NCBI GenBank assembly: GCA_026992375.1
Contig: JALXAF010000241.1
Span: 1 to 19,979, forward strand
Source: Anaerolineae bacterium
GTDB lineage: Bacteria > Chloroflexota > Anaerolineae > J102
Direction: 5' to 3'
Length of the DNA: 19,979 nt
Under the pieces are notes generated by a model. That model was not told the DNA's origin. It did not search any database and saw only the letters and a program-made list of their open reading frames with translations. Position 1 is the stretch's first letter, and every line of letters starts with the position of its first letter. This document shows, one piece after another, positions 1 through 7,634 of the stretch. A program made the position numbers and the translations under genes.

Positions 1-776
1 AGCCATTCCTGCAAGGTGGTTTCGAGGTTCCCGTCTTTCTCCATCTCACGGGCGTAAGCCATGCGGTCCGCAGTGCGGGCCTCCAGCAGCGTCAGCATAG
101 TCGAGATGCGCTGGTTGTAGGTCTCCCAGGCGCTCGGGGCAGAGGCCATCGTCAGGGCGGAACCCAAACGCCCGTTGCTGAGGCGCGCCATCCTCAGCGC
201 GTCCGCCTCGGCGATCCCCGTCTTTTCTCGCAGCGCCCGAATGATGATGCGTTCGGGCAGCGGGCGCAGGCGCAGAAGCTGACAGCGAGAGATGATGGTG
301 TCCAGCAGCCCTGAAGGTTGATGACTGACCAGGATGATGCGGGTGGTGGGACTCGGCTCTTCCAGCGTTTTTAGCAGAGCGTTGGCCGCGTTCACATTTG
401 CCCGCTCGAACGCTGTGATGATGAAGACCTTGTAGCGGGCCTCGACCGGTGAGCGGGAGGCCTCGCGCACGATATTGCGAATTTGATCGATGACCAGTTG
501 ATTGCCTGCGGGGGCGAAAAACCGGTGGTCCGGGTGCATGTTTTCGGCAGCCAGACGGCAGGAGCGACAATGGCCGCAGGCTCCCAGCCCGGCGTCACCC
601 GTGGGATTTTCGCAGGTCAGGGCCTGCGCGAACGCCCGGGCCAGGGTCGTCTTGCCGATGTGCTCGGGGCCTAGAAAGAGATAAGCGTGCCGGGTGGCGT
701 CTTGCTGAATCGCCCTTCGCAGCAGACGTTGCGCCCAGTCATGTCCGTAAACCTGAATGCGATAATCTTCCGTCAT
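1..776 (-). CDS. holB: DNA polymerase III delta' subunit, partial (C-terminus beyond left edge)
   Basis: Clamp-loader subunit that helps load the beta sliding clamp at replication forks. The frame is open from the ATG at 776 to the window edge (258 codons), so the C-terminal part is missing. Visible AAA+ features: Walker A GPEHIGKT at residues 36-43, four cysteines C55, C67, C70 and C73 forming the usual clamp-loader zinc module, the conserved NALLKTLEEP block near 132-141, and the SRC sensor/arginine-finger motif at 163-165. These fit DnaX/HolB proteins. The lack of a long gamma/tau extension cannot be tested here, but the Walker B region (VFIITAFERAN) lacks the usual acidic DExx residues, which favours delta' over DnaX. 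The start lies 5 bp after the stop of the upstream glycosyltransferase, with GAGG overlapping that stop, so it is the last visible gene of the minus-strand operon. Confidence 0.9.
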   Translation of the reverse strand, partial: MTEDYRIQVYGHDWAQRLLRRAIQQDATRHAYLFLGPEHIGKTTLARAFAQALTCENPTGDAGLGACGHCRSCRLAAENMHPDHRFFAPAGNQLVIDQIRNIVREASRSPVEARYKVFIITAFERANVNAANALLKTLEEPSPTTRIILVSHQPSGLLDTIISRCQLLRLRPLPERIIIRALREKTGIAEADALRMARLSNGRLGSALTMASAPSAWETYNQRISTMLTLLEARTADRMAYAREMEKDGNLETTLQEW

Positions 777-781
777 AAGCC

Positions 782-1891
782 TCAATCCACTGCTTTGCGA
801 TACGTTTCCAGGGTTTCGCGGGCCGCCTTCTCCCACGAAAACATCTTCGCCCGGGCCAGACCTCTTCGGCTCATCTTCCTCCGCAGATCATCATCCGCGA
901 TGACCCGGTGCAGCGCCGCCGCCCAGGCTTCGACATCTTCCGGCGGAACCATCAGGGCGGCATCGCCCACGACCTCGGGCAGGCTGCCCGCATCGGAGCA
1001 GACCACGGGCGCTCCACAGGCCATGGCTTCCAGCGGCGTCAGGCCGAAGCCTTCGTAGTGAGCGGGATGCGCCAGCGCCGTGGCCAGATTGTAGAGCGCA
1101 GGCAGATGCCCTTCGGGCACGCGCCCCAGGAAATGGATGCACTTTTCCATGCCCAGGTCTTCCACCAGCTGATGCACGTCATCCGCCAGCCAGCCGGACG
1201 CGCCGGCCAGCAGCAGCGGCAGATCGTGCTTGTAGCGATCCCGCAGCAGATTGTAGGCGTGGATCAGCGTGGTCAGGTTTTTTCGGGGCTCGATGGTTCC
1301 CACGAACAAAATAAAATGTTCGGGCAGATCAAACGACGCGTTCTTCAACAGCACCCGCGCCTTGTCTTTGGGGAAAGGCCGAAAGTCTGGAGCGGCAGCC
1401 TCGTAGATAACATCGATCTTGTTCTTCGGCGCTCCCAGAAGCTGGATGATATCCCTCTTGGTGGATTGGCTCACCGCGATGATGCGGCTGGCCCGTTTGA
1501 CCGCCTCTTCCACCTGCCCGTAGTAGCGGGCGCTATCCGCCGTGATGAATTGCGGATACAACAAAAATGCCAGATCATGGATGGTGATGACCGCCGGGAT
1601 GCTGTTACGAAGGGGGGGGATGAAATCGGGGCTATGGATCAAATCCAGCCCCAGTCGCCGGGTCTCCAGGCCCAGAATCCACTGCTCGAACCGGTGATGA
1701 GTCGGGGCGAACAGGGTCGCCTTGCTGAAGCGGGGCCCTTTCACAAGCTGTTCCGCCTGCTTACGATGCTGCAAAAGCACATAGCTGTTCTCTTTATCGA
1801 TATTTGCCAGCGCAGCCAAAAGCCGGACGGTGTACCAGCCAATGCCCGCCATCTGGTGATAAAACAATCGAACATCTACGCCAATACGCAT
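782..1891 (-). CDS. GT4-family glycosyltransferase (group 1)
   Basis: Probable retaining sugar transferase of the GT-B fold, GT4 family, using a nucleotide-sugar donor at the inner membrane face. From the ATG at 1891 it has 369 residues and opens with MRIGVDVRLF, a typical GT4 first strand. An acceptor-domain signature (ITIHDLAF) lies at 103-110, the inter-domain GTIEPRKNL motif at 198-206, and the donor-site E-x7-E motif at E280 and E288 within EGFGLTPLE, followed by ACGAPVV. The longer TTG start at 1903 is possible but overlaps the antiporter stop. The ATG at 1891 is preceded by GAGAGAG, the same type of ribosome site used by the first gene of this operon. The sugar and acceptor cannot be told from sequence. 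It is placed between an antiporter and holB, so its context gives no pathway. Confidence 0.9.
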   Translation of the reverse strand: MRIGVDVRLFYHQMAGIGWYTVRLLAALANIDKENSYVLLQHRKQAEQLVKGPRFSKATLFAPTHHRFEQWILGLETRRLGLDLIHSPDFIPPLRNSIPAVITIHDLAFLLYPQFITADSARYYGQVEEAVKRASRIIAVSQSTKRDIIQLLGAPKNKIDVIYEAAAPDFRPFPKDKARVLLKNASFDLPEHFILFVGTIEPRKNLTTLIHAYNLLRDRYKHDLPLLLAGASGWLADDVHQLVEDLGMEKCIHFLGRVPEGHLPALYNLATALAHPAHYEGFGLTPLEAMACGAPVVCSDAGSLPEVVGDAALMVPPEDVEAWAAALHRVIADDDLRRKMSRRGLARAKMFSWEKAARETLETYRKAVD

Positions 1892-1899
1892 GGTCTCTC

Positions 1900-3168
1900 T
1901 CAAACAAAATAACGGATTAAATACAGCGAGGCGATGACGCTAGCGAAGAAGGTTGTGACGGCCCCGTATTTCAGGAATTTCGCAAATGTGATTTTATGGC
2001 CGCTGCGCTCCGCAAAGTTGGCGACGACCACATTGGCCGAGGCCCCAATGAGGGTCAGATTGCCGCCCAGGTCGGCGCCGATGGCCAGCGCCCACCACAG
2101 GGGCCAGATATTCATGCCATCTTCGCCCAGTTTTTGGATGATGGGGATGACCGTGGCGGTGTAGGGAATGTTATCCACCAGACCGCTGAGCGCAGCCGAG
2201 CCCCACAGTAGCGCCAGCGAGGTGACCAGCGCATTGCCTTTGGTGGCCTCGAAAAGCCAGTTGGCGATGATGTCGATGACGCCGACATGCACCAGTGATT
2301 CCACCAGCACGAAAAGCCCCACAAAGAACATCAGCGTGGCCCATTCCACATGGTGGAAGACCTTGTGCGCAGACTGCCCACTCCACAGCATCAGCGCCGC
2401 CGCTCCAGCCAGGGCGATGGTGGCCGTTTCGAGATGGAGAAAGCCGTGCAGGGTGAATCCAATGAGCACCAGCGTCAGCACAATAAGGGATTTGCGAAGC
2501 AGCGTCTTGTCGGTGATCAGCGTGGACGCGTCGATATATTCGGGCGTCGCCGTCGTGGATTGCGCCCTGTGCAGCTCTTTGTGAAAGAGTAATGGCAATC
2601 CCAGCACGAAGAAAATGATGAAGACCAGGATATACGGTCCCATGTTGAGCAAAAAGGTGAGGAAATCGATGCCCGCGGCGCTGCCGATGAGGATGTTGGG
2701 GGGATCGCCGATGAGGGTGGAGGCGCCGCCGATGTTCGAAGCCAGCACCTCGGCGATGAGGAACGGAATAGGGCTGACGCCCAGACTGGCGGTGGCGACC
2801 AGCGTCACCGGGGCCAGCAGCACCACCACTGTGACGTTATCCAGCAAAGCCGAAGTGACTGCGGTCACAATGACTAAAATCTGCATAATGCGGGTGGGAT
2901 TGCCCTTACCCAACTGGATGGCTTTCGTGCCCAGCCACTGGAACACGCCCGTATCGCTCATGATGTTGGCGATGACCATCATGCCCGTCAGCAGCATGAG
3001 CACATTCAGGTCGATGGCCTGAAACGCCTCTTCCTGCGAATAAGACTTGATGAGCATGATGGTGGCCATGCCTCCCAGCAGCGCTACAGCCGCTCGATCC
3101 ACCTTTTCTGAGATGATGGCCGCATAGACCAGGATGAAGACGCCAACGGCCAGCAAAACGTCATTCAT
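1900..3168 (-). CDS. ArsB/NhaD-family ion transporter (probable Na+/H+ antiporter or anion transporter)
   Basis: Polytopic inner-membrane protein of 422 residues belonging to the ion-transporter (ArsB/NhaD/P-protein/SLC13-like) superfamily. It shows the paired internal repeats of that fold: SALLDNVT at 106-113 and its second-half counterpart GLVDNIPYTA at 329-338, plus SNIGGASTLIGDPPN at 144-158 and GADLGGNLTLIGASAN at 364-379. These Asp-Asn and Gly-rich re-entrant segments are the substrate and ion-binding regions of the family. About ten to eleven hydrophobic segments are visible, with a soluble central loop near 198-225. Substrate is uncertain: NhaD-like Na+/H+ exchange is most likely, but arsenite or organic anions cannot be excluded, and there is no arsR or arsC nearby. 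Its start overlaps the stop of the upstream PII-like/CBS gene by 8 bp, suggesting translational coupling and regulation by that protein. Confidence 0.9.
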   Translation of the reverse strand: MNDVLLAVGVFILVYAAIISEKVDRAAVALLGGMATIMLIKSYSQEEAFQAIDLNVLMLLTGMMVIANIMSDTGVFQWLGTKAIQLGKGNPTRIMQILVIVTAVTSALLDNVTVVVLLAPVTLVATASLGVSPIPFLIAEVLASNIGGASTLIGDPPNILIGSAAGIDFLTFLLNMGPYILVFIIFFVLGLPLLFHKELHRAQSTTATPEYIDASTLITDKTLLRKSLIVLTLVLIGFTLHGFLHLETATIALAGAAALMLWSGQSAHKVFHHVEWATLMFFVGLFVLVESLVHVGVIDIIANWLFEATKGNALVTSLALLWGSAALSGLVDNIPYTATVIPIIQKLGEDGMNIWPLWWALAIGADLGGNLTLIGASANVVVANFAERSGHKITFAKFLKYGAVTTFFASVIASLYLIRYFV

Positions 3169-4039
3169 GGTTTATCGACTCTTTCAGGACGAGTTCCAGT
3201 AGTTCGAGCATCCCCACGAACCCAACCACGTGGTTGTTGTCATCGACGATGGGCAATCCCGAGAGATCGTGCGTGTGCATGAGGCGGAACGCCTGCCCCA
3301 CCGTATCCGAGGCGTGCACCGACACGGGATCGATCATGAGATCTGCGATGTTGTGCACGTTGGCCATCTCTCCGAAATCGAGGCTGCGATCCATATCGGT
3401 GGTGACTTCGCCGTAAAACACCTCGGGCATGATGCCGAAGAAGATGTGGTCGGCCAGATTGCGCAGGGTCACCAGGCCCAGCAGATGTCCAGTCCTGCTG
3501 ATGATTGCGGCCACATGGGCGGAGGGACTCTTGCTCATGGCGGCCACTGCTTCTAGCAGAGAGGCTCCTGAGTTGACGACGACCGGCTCGATGGCGAGGA
3601 GTTTCGCCGCCTCGCTGACGGGCATCTCGCGGATGGCCAGCTCAGCGAGGTCGGGCACGGGGATGGTTTCGGATTCTTCCGTTCGCGGGCGCTTGTGCAG
3701 GCCGAGCGCGCGGGTGACGGGGATGGTGAAGAGGATTCCGCTATCGGGCCGCCCAAAACCTCCTACGGCCTGTTCCGCTGCGGCGATGGCGCCATCCATT
3801 TTTTCGTTTTCGACAACAGCTAGGACAGTGCGACGTTTGAGTTCCTCCGCTGCCCCGAACATTTTTCTAATCCCCGAAAGACCGATTTCATCCAGCCAGG
3901 TGCTGGCCCGGTAGCCTCCGATGCTGTCGAACAAGGTCGAACCGGAAACGCCCGCATCTCGCAGCGCCTTCAGCAGGGCGGGCAGTCGGTCCAGGTCGTC
4001 CAGGATGATGACCAACAATTCGTAAGTTTCGTCGTCCAT
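3161..4039 (-). CDS. PII-like domain and CBS-pair protein, putative regulator of the adjacent antiporter
   Basis: Soluble 292-residue protein with two apparent parts. Residues 1-115 look like a PII-type ferredoxin-like fold: a first strand YELLVIIL, an alpha helix, a glycine-rich turn (SIGGYRAS), a second strand RTVLAVVE, and a closing strand ILFTIPVTRALG that resembles the GxGxIFVxPV end of PII proteins. Residues about 145-290 form a CBS pair, with repeat ends HVAAIISRTGHLLGLVT and GLPIVDDNNHVVGFVG, the typical adenine-nucleotide binding module. Both modules in other proteins bind ATP, ADP, AMP or related ligands. The gene is first in its operon, starts at ATG 4039 after TTGAGAGAAC, and overlaps the transporter gene by 8 bp. 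I infer, without direct proof, that it senses adenine nucleotides and gates the transporter. The CBS call is firm; the PII-like call is moderate. Confidence 0.82.
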   Translation of the reverse strand: MDDETYELLVIILDDLDRLPALLKALRDAGVSGSTLFDSIGGYRASTWLDEIGLSGIRKMFGAAEELKRRTVLAVVENEKMDGAIAAAEQAVGGFGRPDSGILFTIPVTRALGLHKRPRTEESETIPVPDLAELAIREMPVSEAAKLLAIEPVVVNSGASLLEAVAAMSKSPSAHVAAIISRTGHLLGLVTLRNLADHIFFGIMPEVFYGEVTTDMDRSLDFGEMANVHNIADLMIDPVSVHASDTVGQAFRLMHTHDLSGLPIVDDNNHVVGFVGMLELLELVLKESINHE

Positions 4040-4086
4040 GTTCTCTCAAAAATGAATAGACGTAGAAGCAAGAGGGTTGTCATACG

Positions 4087-4115
4087 TTGTGAAATTCAGC
4101 GGTAGCTTTTACAAT
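4087..4115 (+). promoter_or_regulatory. Sigma-70 type promoter for the polysaccharide cluster
   Basis: TTGTGA at 4087-4092 (4 of 6 matches to the -35 consensus) and TACAAT at 4110-4115 (5 of 6 to the -10 consensus) are separated by exactly 17 bp. The site lies in the 99-bp divergent gap, and transcription would begin near 4122, just before the AAGGAG ribosome site at 4123-4128. No equally good promoter for the opposite-strand operon was found. Confidence 0.5.
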
Positions 4116-4138
4116 TTGAGCCAAGGAGCAAGAAGACC

Positions 4139-4846
4139 ATGTTTCGTCATTTTCTGCAATCGCTTATCCGCAAGCTCAAACACGACCCTCATTATACCAT
4201 CGATCCCGCCGTTCCCGCGACCGCTCTGGTCACTGTGTTGAAGGAGCGTGGCTTTGCATATCTGCGCGGATCGATGCGCAAACCCTTTTTGGCCGAGAGC
4301 CGGGGCGTCTTCTTTGTGGGACGGCGGGTGCAGCTTCTGAATACGCGATCGTTGCATGTGGGCGCCAGCGTGACCCTGGAGGATGACGTGAAGATCGACG
4401 CCCTGAGCCGCCACGGCGTTCATCTCGGGAACAACGTGTCCATCGGGCGGTTTTCCGTCATCGAATGCACGGGCATCCTCACGCATCTGGGCGAGGGCTT
4501 CTGGATTGGCGATAATTCCAATCTGGGCGATTACAATTTCGTGGGAGCCGCGGGCGGCGTCCGCATTGGCGATAATGTGCTCATCGGCCAGAGCGTGCGT
4601 TTTCATTCCGAAAATCACGTTTTCGCCCGCACGGACGCGCTGATCCGCGAACAGGGCGTCACCAACGAGGGCATTGTCGTGGAGGACGATGTGTGGCTGG
4701 GCTCCGGCGCCGTGATACTGGATGGCGTGACCATCGGGCGAGGCGCAGTGGTGGCCGCGGGCAGCGTGGTGACGAAGGATGTTGAGCCTTATACCGTGGT
4801 GGGCGGCTCGCCCGCGAAGGTGCTCAGGTCTCGGGGGGAGGCGTGA
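4139..4846 (+). CDS. Hexapeptide-repeat acyltransferase (WcaF/maltose-acetyltransferase-like)
   Basis: Probable O- or N-acyltransferase (usually acetyl-CoA dependent) acting on a sugar of the glycan made by this cluster. The 235-residue protein has left-handed beta-helix repeats ([LIV]-G-x4) from about residue 73 to 213: for example VHLGNNVSIGR, VRIGDNVLIGQ, VEDDVWLGSGAVILDGVTIGRGAVVAAGSVVTKD read in pieces. The FHSENHVF stretch at 155-162 supplies a candidate catalytic histidine (H156 or H160), and the GGSPAKVL segment at 222-229 is the usual C-terminal cap of WcaF/LacA-type enzymes. The ATG at 4139 has AAGGAG 10 bp upstream. It is the first gene of the plus-strand polysaccharide cluster and its TGA overlaps the next start (ATGA-type junction with ATG at 4846). 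The exact acceptor is unknown. Confidence 0.88.
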   Translation: MFRHFLQSLIRKLKHDPHYTIDPAVPATALVTVLKERGFAYLRGSMRKPFLAESRGVFFVGRRVQLLNTRSLHVGASVTLEDDVKIDALSRHGVHLGNNVSIGRFSVIECTGILTHLGEGFWIGDNSNLGDYNFVGAAGGVRIGDNVLIGQSVRFHSENHVFARTDALIREQGVTNEGIVVEDDVWLGSGAVILDGVTIGRGAVVAAGSVVTKDVEPYTVVGGSPAKVLRSRGEA

Positions 4847-6240
4847 TGACGGGCGTCTGGTCCGGTGAGCGGCGCTGGCTGGCCGCGGCGCTGGTGGTGG
4901 GCCTTTTTGCCGGGACGATGGTTTTTCTGCTGCAGTGCCACGCTCTGCTCTTCTTGGCGGCGCTGGGCGGACTGGCGCTGTTGGCCGCGTTGGCGTTGGG
5001 GTGGCCGTTCAGCGGCGTGGTCATCCTCATCATCGCGGCGCTGCTGACGCGTTTTCGTTTCGACATGGGCCCGGTTTCGGTTCGGCCCGAGCATGTCGCC
5101 GCCGTGGCCATGGCCGCCATCGGTTTCACCCAGTTGGGGTTGGAGCGGCGTTCGCTGCGGATGCCCGCGGCTGCATGGTTCGCGCTGGCCTGGTGGCTCA
5201 TCAACCTGGCGTCGGGCCTTTTGTTCAATCCCGACCCCATGATGGGGCTGCAAAACGCCCTGCGCATCGCTCTGCTGCCCCTGACCTTCATCCTGATGGT
5301 GAATTTGATCCCGAACGGCAGGTGGTGGCGACGGGCGGTGGTGGTTTTTCTGGCAGCGGGCGTGCTCGAGGCGGCATACGGCATTCTGGCGCGGGCTGTT
5401 TATCCTTTTGGCGTCAATCTGGGCGTGCAGGTGTCGTGGAATTTCACCGAGCCCATCCCCTACGGCACTTTCGAGGAGGGCAACCTGTTCGGGAGCCACA
5501 CGTCTTCCTGGGCCATCATCTTGTTGATGATTATTTTCGCTGCCGAGCGGGGGCATGATTCACGTAAACGGCAATTGTTGCGGTTCGCCGCGTTGGGCGT
5601 GTTGCTTTTGGCGTTGCTGCTCAGCCTTTCGCGGGCGGCGTGGATCATGTTTCTGGCTGGGGCGACGCTGGCGGTGATTTTCGAATACCGAAACGCCTGG
5701 GCCCAGGCCAATCGTTTCATCCTGGCCCTGGTGCTGCTGCCGTTGATTATTTTCGTGGCGCTTTCGCTGGCTCCTTATCTGCCCGCTTCGCTGCCTTTCG
5801 TCAATCGTTTGCAATCTTTTCTGAATCTCAGCTTCGACGCCACCTTTTCAGCTCGGCTCAACGATTGGTCCCTGGCCCTGGCCGACTGGGCGCAGCGTCC
5901 ACTGACCGGTTGGGGGCCGGGATCGTTTTATGCGATCCACGGCGAGCTGCGGGCGCATCCGGCCTGGATCAGCAATCTCTCGGTGCGGTTGCTGCAAGAG
6001 ACGGGCGTAGCGGGCCTGCTGGCTTTTGGCGGCTTTGTGGCGACGCTGCTCTTGCCCGCGATCAAGGCCGTGCGCCAGCCCATCGACCTGATGGATCGAG
6101 GGATGTTGCTGGGGCTGATCATCAGTTATGCTGTGCTGCTGGGGGTGGCTTATCAATCCACCGATGGCATCTGGCTGACGGCCAGTTGGGTTCATGCAGG
6201 TTTGATTGCGGTGGGAGCGCGCGTGGTGAGGTCTCCATGA
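4846..6240 (+). CDS. O-antigen ligase/polymerase-family membrane protein (Wzy/WaaL-like)
   Basis: Integral membrane protein of 464 residues with roughly ten to twelve hydrophobic helices, consistent with the O-antigen ligase/polymerase superfamily that joins undecaprenyl-linked glycan units on the outer face of the cytoplasmic membrane. The best family evidence is the LLSLSRAAW motif in the middle of the protein, the large extracytoplasmic loop after it, and the PLTGWGPGSF segment followed by LLQETGVAGLLAF, which is characteristic of the Wzy_C domain. The ATG at 4846 overlaps the previous stop and is preceded by a GGGGAGG ribosome site; a GTG at 4843 is an alternative adding one residue. Its stop overlaps the next gene by 4 bp. 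Whether it polymerises repeat units or ligates a finished chain cannot be decided from sequence. Confidence 0.85.
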   Translation: MTGVWSGERRWLAAALVVGLFAGTMVFLLQCHALLFLAALGGLALLAALALGWPFSGVVILIIAALLTRFRFDMGPVSVRPEHVAAVAMAAIGFTQLGLERRSLRMPAAAWFALAWWLINLASGLLFNPDPMMGLQNALRIALLPLTFILMVNLIPNGRWWRRAVVVFLAAGVLEAAYGILARAVYPFGVNLGVQVSWNFTEPIPYGTFEEGNLFGSHTSSWAIILLMIIFAAERGHDSRKRQLLRFAALGVLLLALLLSLSRAAWIMFLAGATLAVIFEYRNAWAQANRFILALVLLPLIIFVALSLAPYLPASLPFVNRLQSFLNLSFDATFSARLNDWSLALADWAQRPLTGWGPGSFYAIHGELRAHPAWISNLSVRLLQETGVAGLLAFGGFVATLLLPAIKAVRQPIDLMDRGMLLGLIISYAVLLGVAYQSTDGIWLTASWVHAGLIAVGARVVRSP

Positions 6241-7424
6241 GCTGCACCATCCTCTATCCTCACAGCTCGGACGAGTTGTATGGCTCGGATATGGTGCTGT
6301 TGGAGCTGGTGCGGCGGTTGGATTCTTCCCGCTTCCGTCCGCACGTGCTGTTGCCCACCGATCTTCCCTACGAGGGCAAGCTGAGCGCCGCACTTTCGGA
6401 TGCGGGCGTGGCGCACGAGGCCGTGGCGATGCCCGTGTTGCGGCGACGCTATTTTTCGCTGCGTCGCGGCCCACGCTTCGCAGCTTATCTGCTCAGGGGC
6501 ACGCGAAGCGTGATGTCGATTGCCCGGCGGGAGCATGTCTCCCTGGTTCACAGCAACACCAGCGCTGTGTGGGGCGGCGCGTTGGCCGCGAGGCGGTTGC
6601 ATCTGCCTCATGTGTGGCATGTGCATGAGTTGGTGACCGAGCCAGCTCTGGTGCGGCGGCAGATCGCGTGGATGGTGAATCGGTACAGCCATCGGGTGGT
6701 CGCCATCAGTCAGGCGGTGGCGGATCATTTGCTGGCCGATGCGCCCGCTCTGGCCGAGCGCATGACGGTCATCTACGACGCCGTGGATACGGCGAAGTTC
6801 TCGCCCGAGGTGGATGGCGGCGATTTGCGGCGCCGGTGGGGCGTGGATGGAAATGATGTTTTGGTGGGCGTGGTCGGGCGCATCTCTGCCTGGAAGGGCC
6901 AGGATTTCTTCTTGCGCGCGTTCGTCCGGGCGTCAAAGCAGGCCCCGAACCTGAAGGCTGTATTCGTGGGCGATGTGGCTCCGGGGGAGGATTGGCGCAA
7001 GGATGAGCTGCGTTCGCTGGCGCAGACCCTGGGCGTGGCGGATCGTGTCGTGTGGGCAGGCTATTGCGATGACGCTCCCCGGGCCATGGCCGCGCTGGAT
7101 GCGCTGGCGCTGCCCTCCATTCGGCCCGAGCCTTTCGGCATGGTCGTCATCGAGGCCATGGCCAGCGGCAAGCCCGTGATCGCCACGGCTCATGGCGGGC
7201 CGCTGGAGACCGTCATCCCGGGCGAGACGGGCCTGCTGGTTGCGCCCGACGACCCCGCAGACATGGCTCGGGCGCTGGTGCGGCTGGCCGAAGACCGGGC
7301 GTTGCGAGCGCGGCTGGGCTCCAACGGGCGCTTGCGGGCCGAAAGCGTTTTCGGGTTCCAACAGCATGTTCGGGCCTTTCAGGATTTGTATCTCGAGCTG
7401 TTGTCGGGAGAAAACTGCGCATGA
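6237..7424 (+). CDS. GT4-family glycosyltransferase
   Basis: Retaining GT-B sugar transferase, 395 residues, expected to act on a lipid-linked glycan intermediate in the cytoplasm. It opens with MSCTILYPHSSDELYGSDMVL, which resembles GT4 enzymes that start with a glycine-rich donor loop. Landmarks are VWHVHELV at 126-133, the inter-domain GRISAWKGQ motif at 214-222, the E298-x7-E306 motif inside EPFGMVVIE, and the following ASGKPVIATAHGGPLE. The reading frame is open far upstream (to 5640) but that part lies antisense-frame inside the membrane-protein gene, so the ATG at 6237 is chosen: it forms a 4-bp ATGA overlap with the previous stop and has a GGTGAGG ribosome site before it. Donor and acceptor sugars are unknown. 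Confidence 0.9.
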   Translation: MSCTILYPHSSDELYGSDMVLLELVRRLDSSRFRPHVLLPTDLPYEGKLSAALSDAGVAHEAVAMPVLRRRYFSLRRGPRFAAYLLRGTRSVMSIARREHVSLVHSNTSAVWGGALAARRLHLPHVWHVHELVTEPALVRRQIAWMVNRYSHRVVAISQAVADHLLADAPALAERMTVIYDAVDTAKFSPEVDGGDLRRRWGVDGNDVLVGVVGRISAWKGQDFFLRAFVRASKQAPNLKAVFVGDVAPGEDWRKDELRSLAQTLGVADRVVWAGYCDDAPRAMAALDALALPSIRPEPFGMVVIEAMASGKPVIATAHGGPLETVIPGETGLLVAPDDPADMARALVRLAEDRALRARLGSNGRLRAESVFGFQQHVRAFQDLYLELLSGENCA

Positions 7425-7603
7425 TCTCCATCGTGCACTACGTGACCTCTCTTTTGTTTGGCGCGTCGTTGTCGTTGGGGCGCAGCGGGATGCGGGAACA
7501 GGCGCTGCAGGTGTTGGACGAAGCGGCTCTTCGGATCGCTGATCAGAATGCGCTAGCGGATATTCGCACGTTGCAAGAGGGATTCTCGGGAGAGTCAGAT
7601 TGA
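7421..7603 (+). CDS. Small hypothetical protein (60 aa) coupled to the glycosyltransferase gene
   Basis: I do not recognise this protein. Its start forms an ATGA overlap with the glycosyltransferase stop and it has a GGGAG ribosome site 10 bp upstream, both of which support a real gene. It begins with a hydrophobic stretch (about residues 3-18, ending near FGASLSL), then has an alanine- and leucine-rich helix-like region (residues 24-53) that looks loosely like one tetratricopeptide-type helical hairpin. No catalytic motif is visible. It could also be the degraded start of a longer gene, since it ends 31 bp before the next glycosyltransferase. Confidence 0.5.
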   Translation: MISIVHYVTSLLFGASLSLGRSGMREQALQVLDEAALRIADQNALADIRTLQEGFSGESD

Positions 7604-7634
7604 CATCTTCCGAAAAATCGGGGATCATATCCTC

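Noticed and set aside
2344..2358. Palindrome TTCCACATGGTGGAA, resembling a parS variant
   Set aside because: It lies inside the antiporter coding sequence, has an extra central base and does not match the parS 16-mer.
5640..6236. Upstream extension of the second GT4 gene, which is open for about 200 codons
   Set aside because: It overlaps the O-antigen ligase-like gene in another frame, looks random, and the real start at 6237 has a ribosome site and ATGA overlap.
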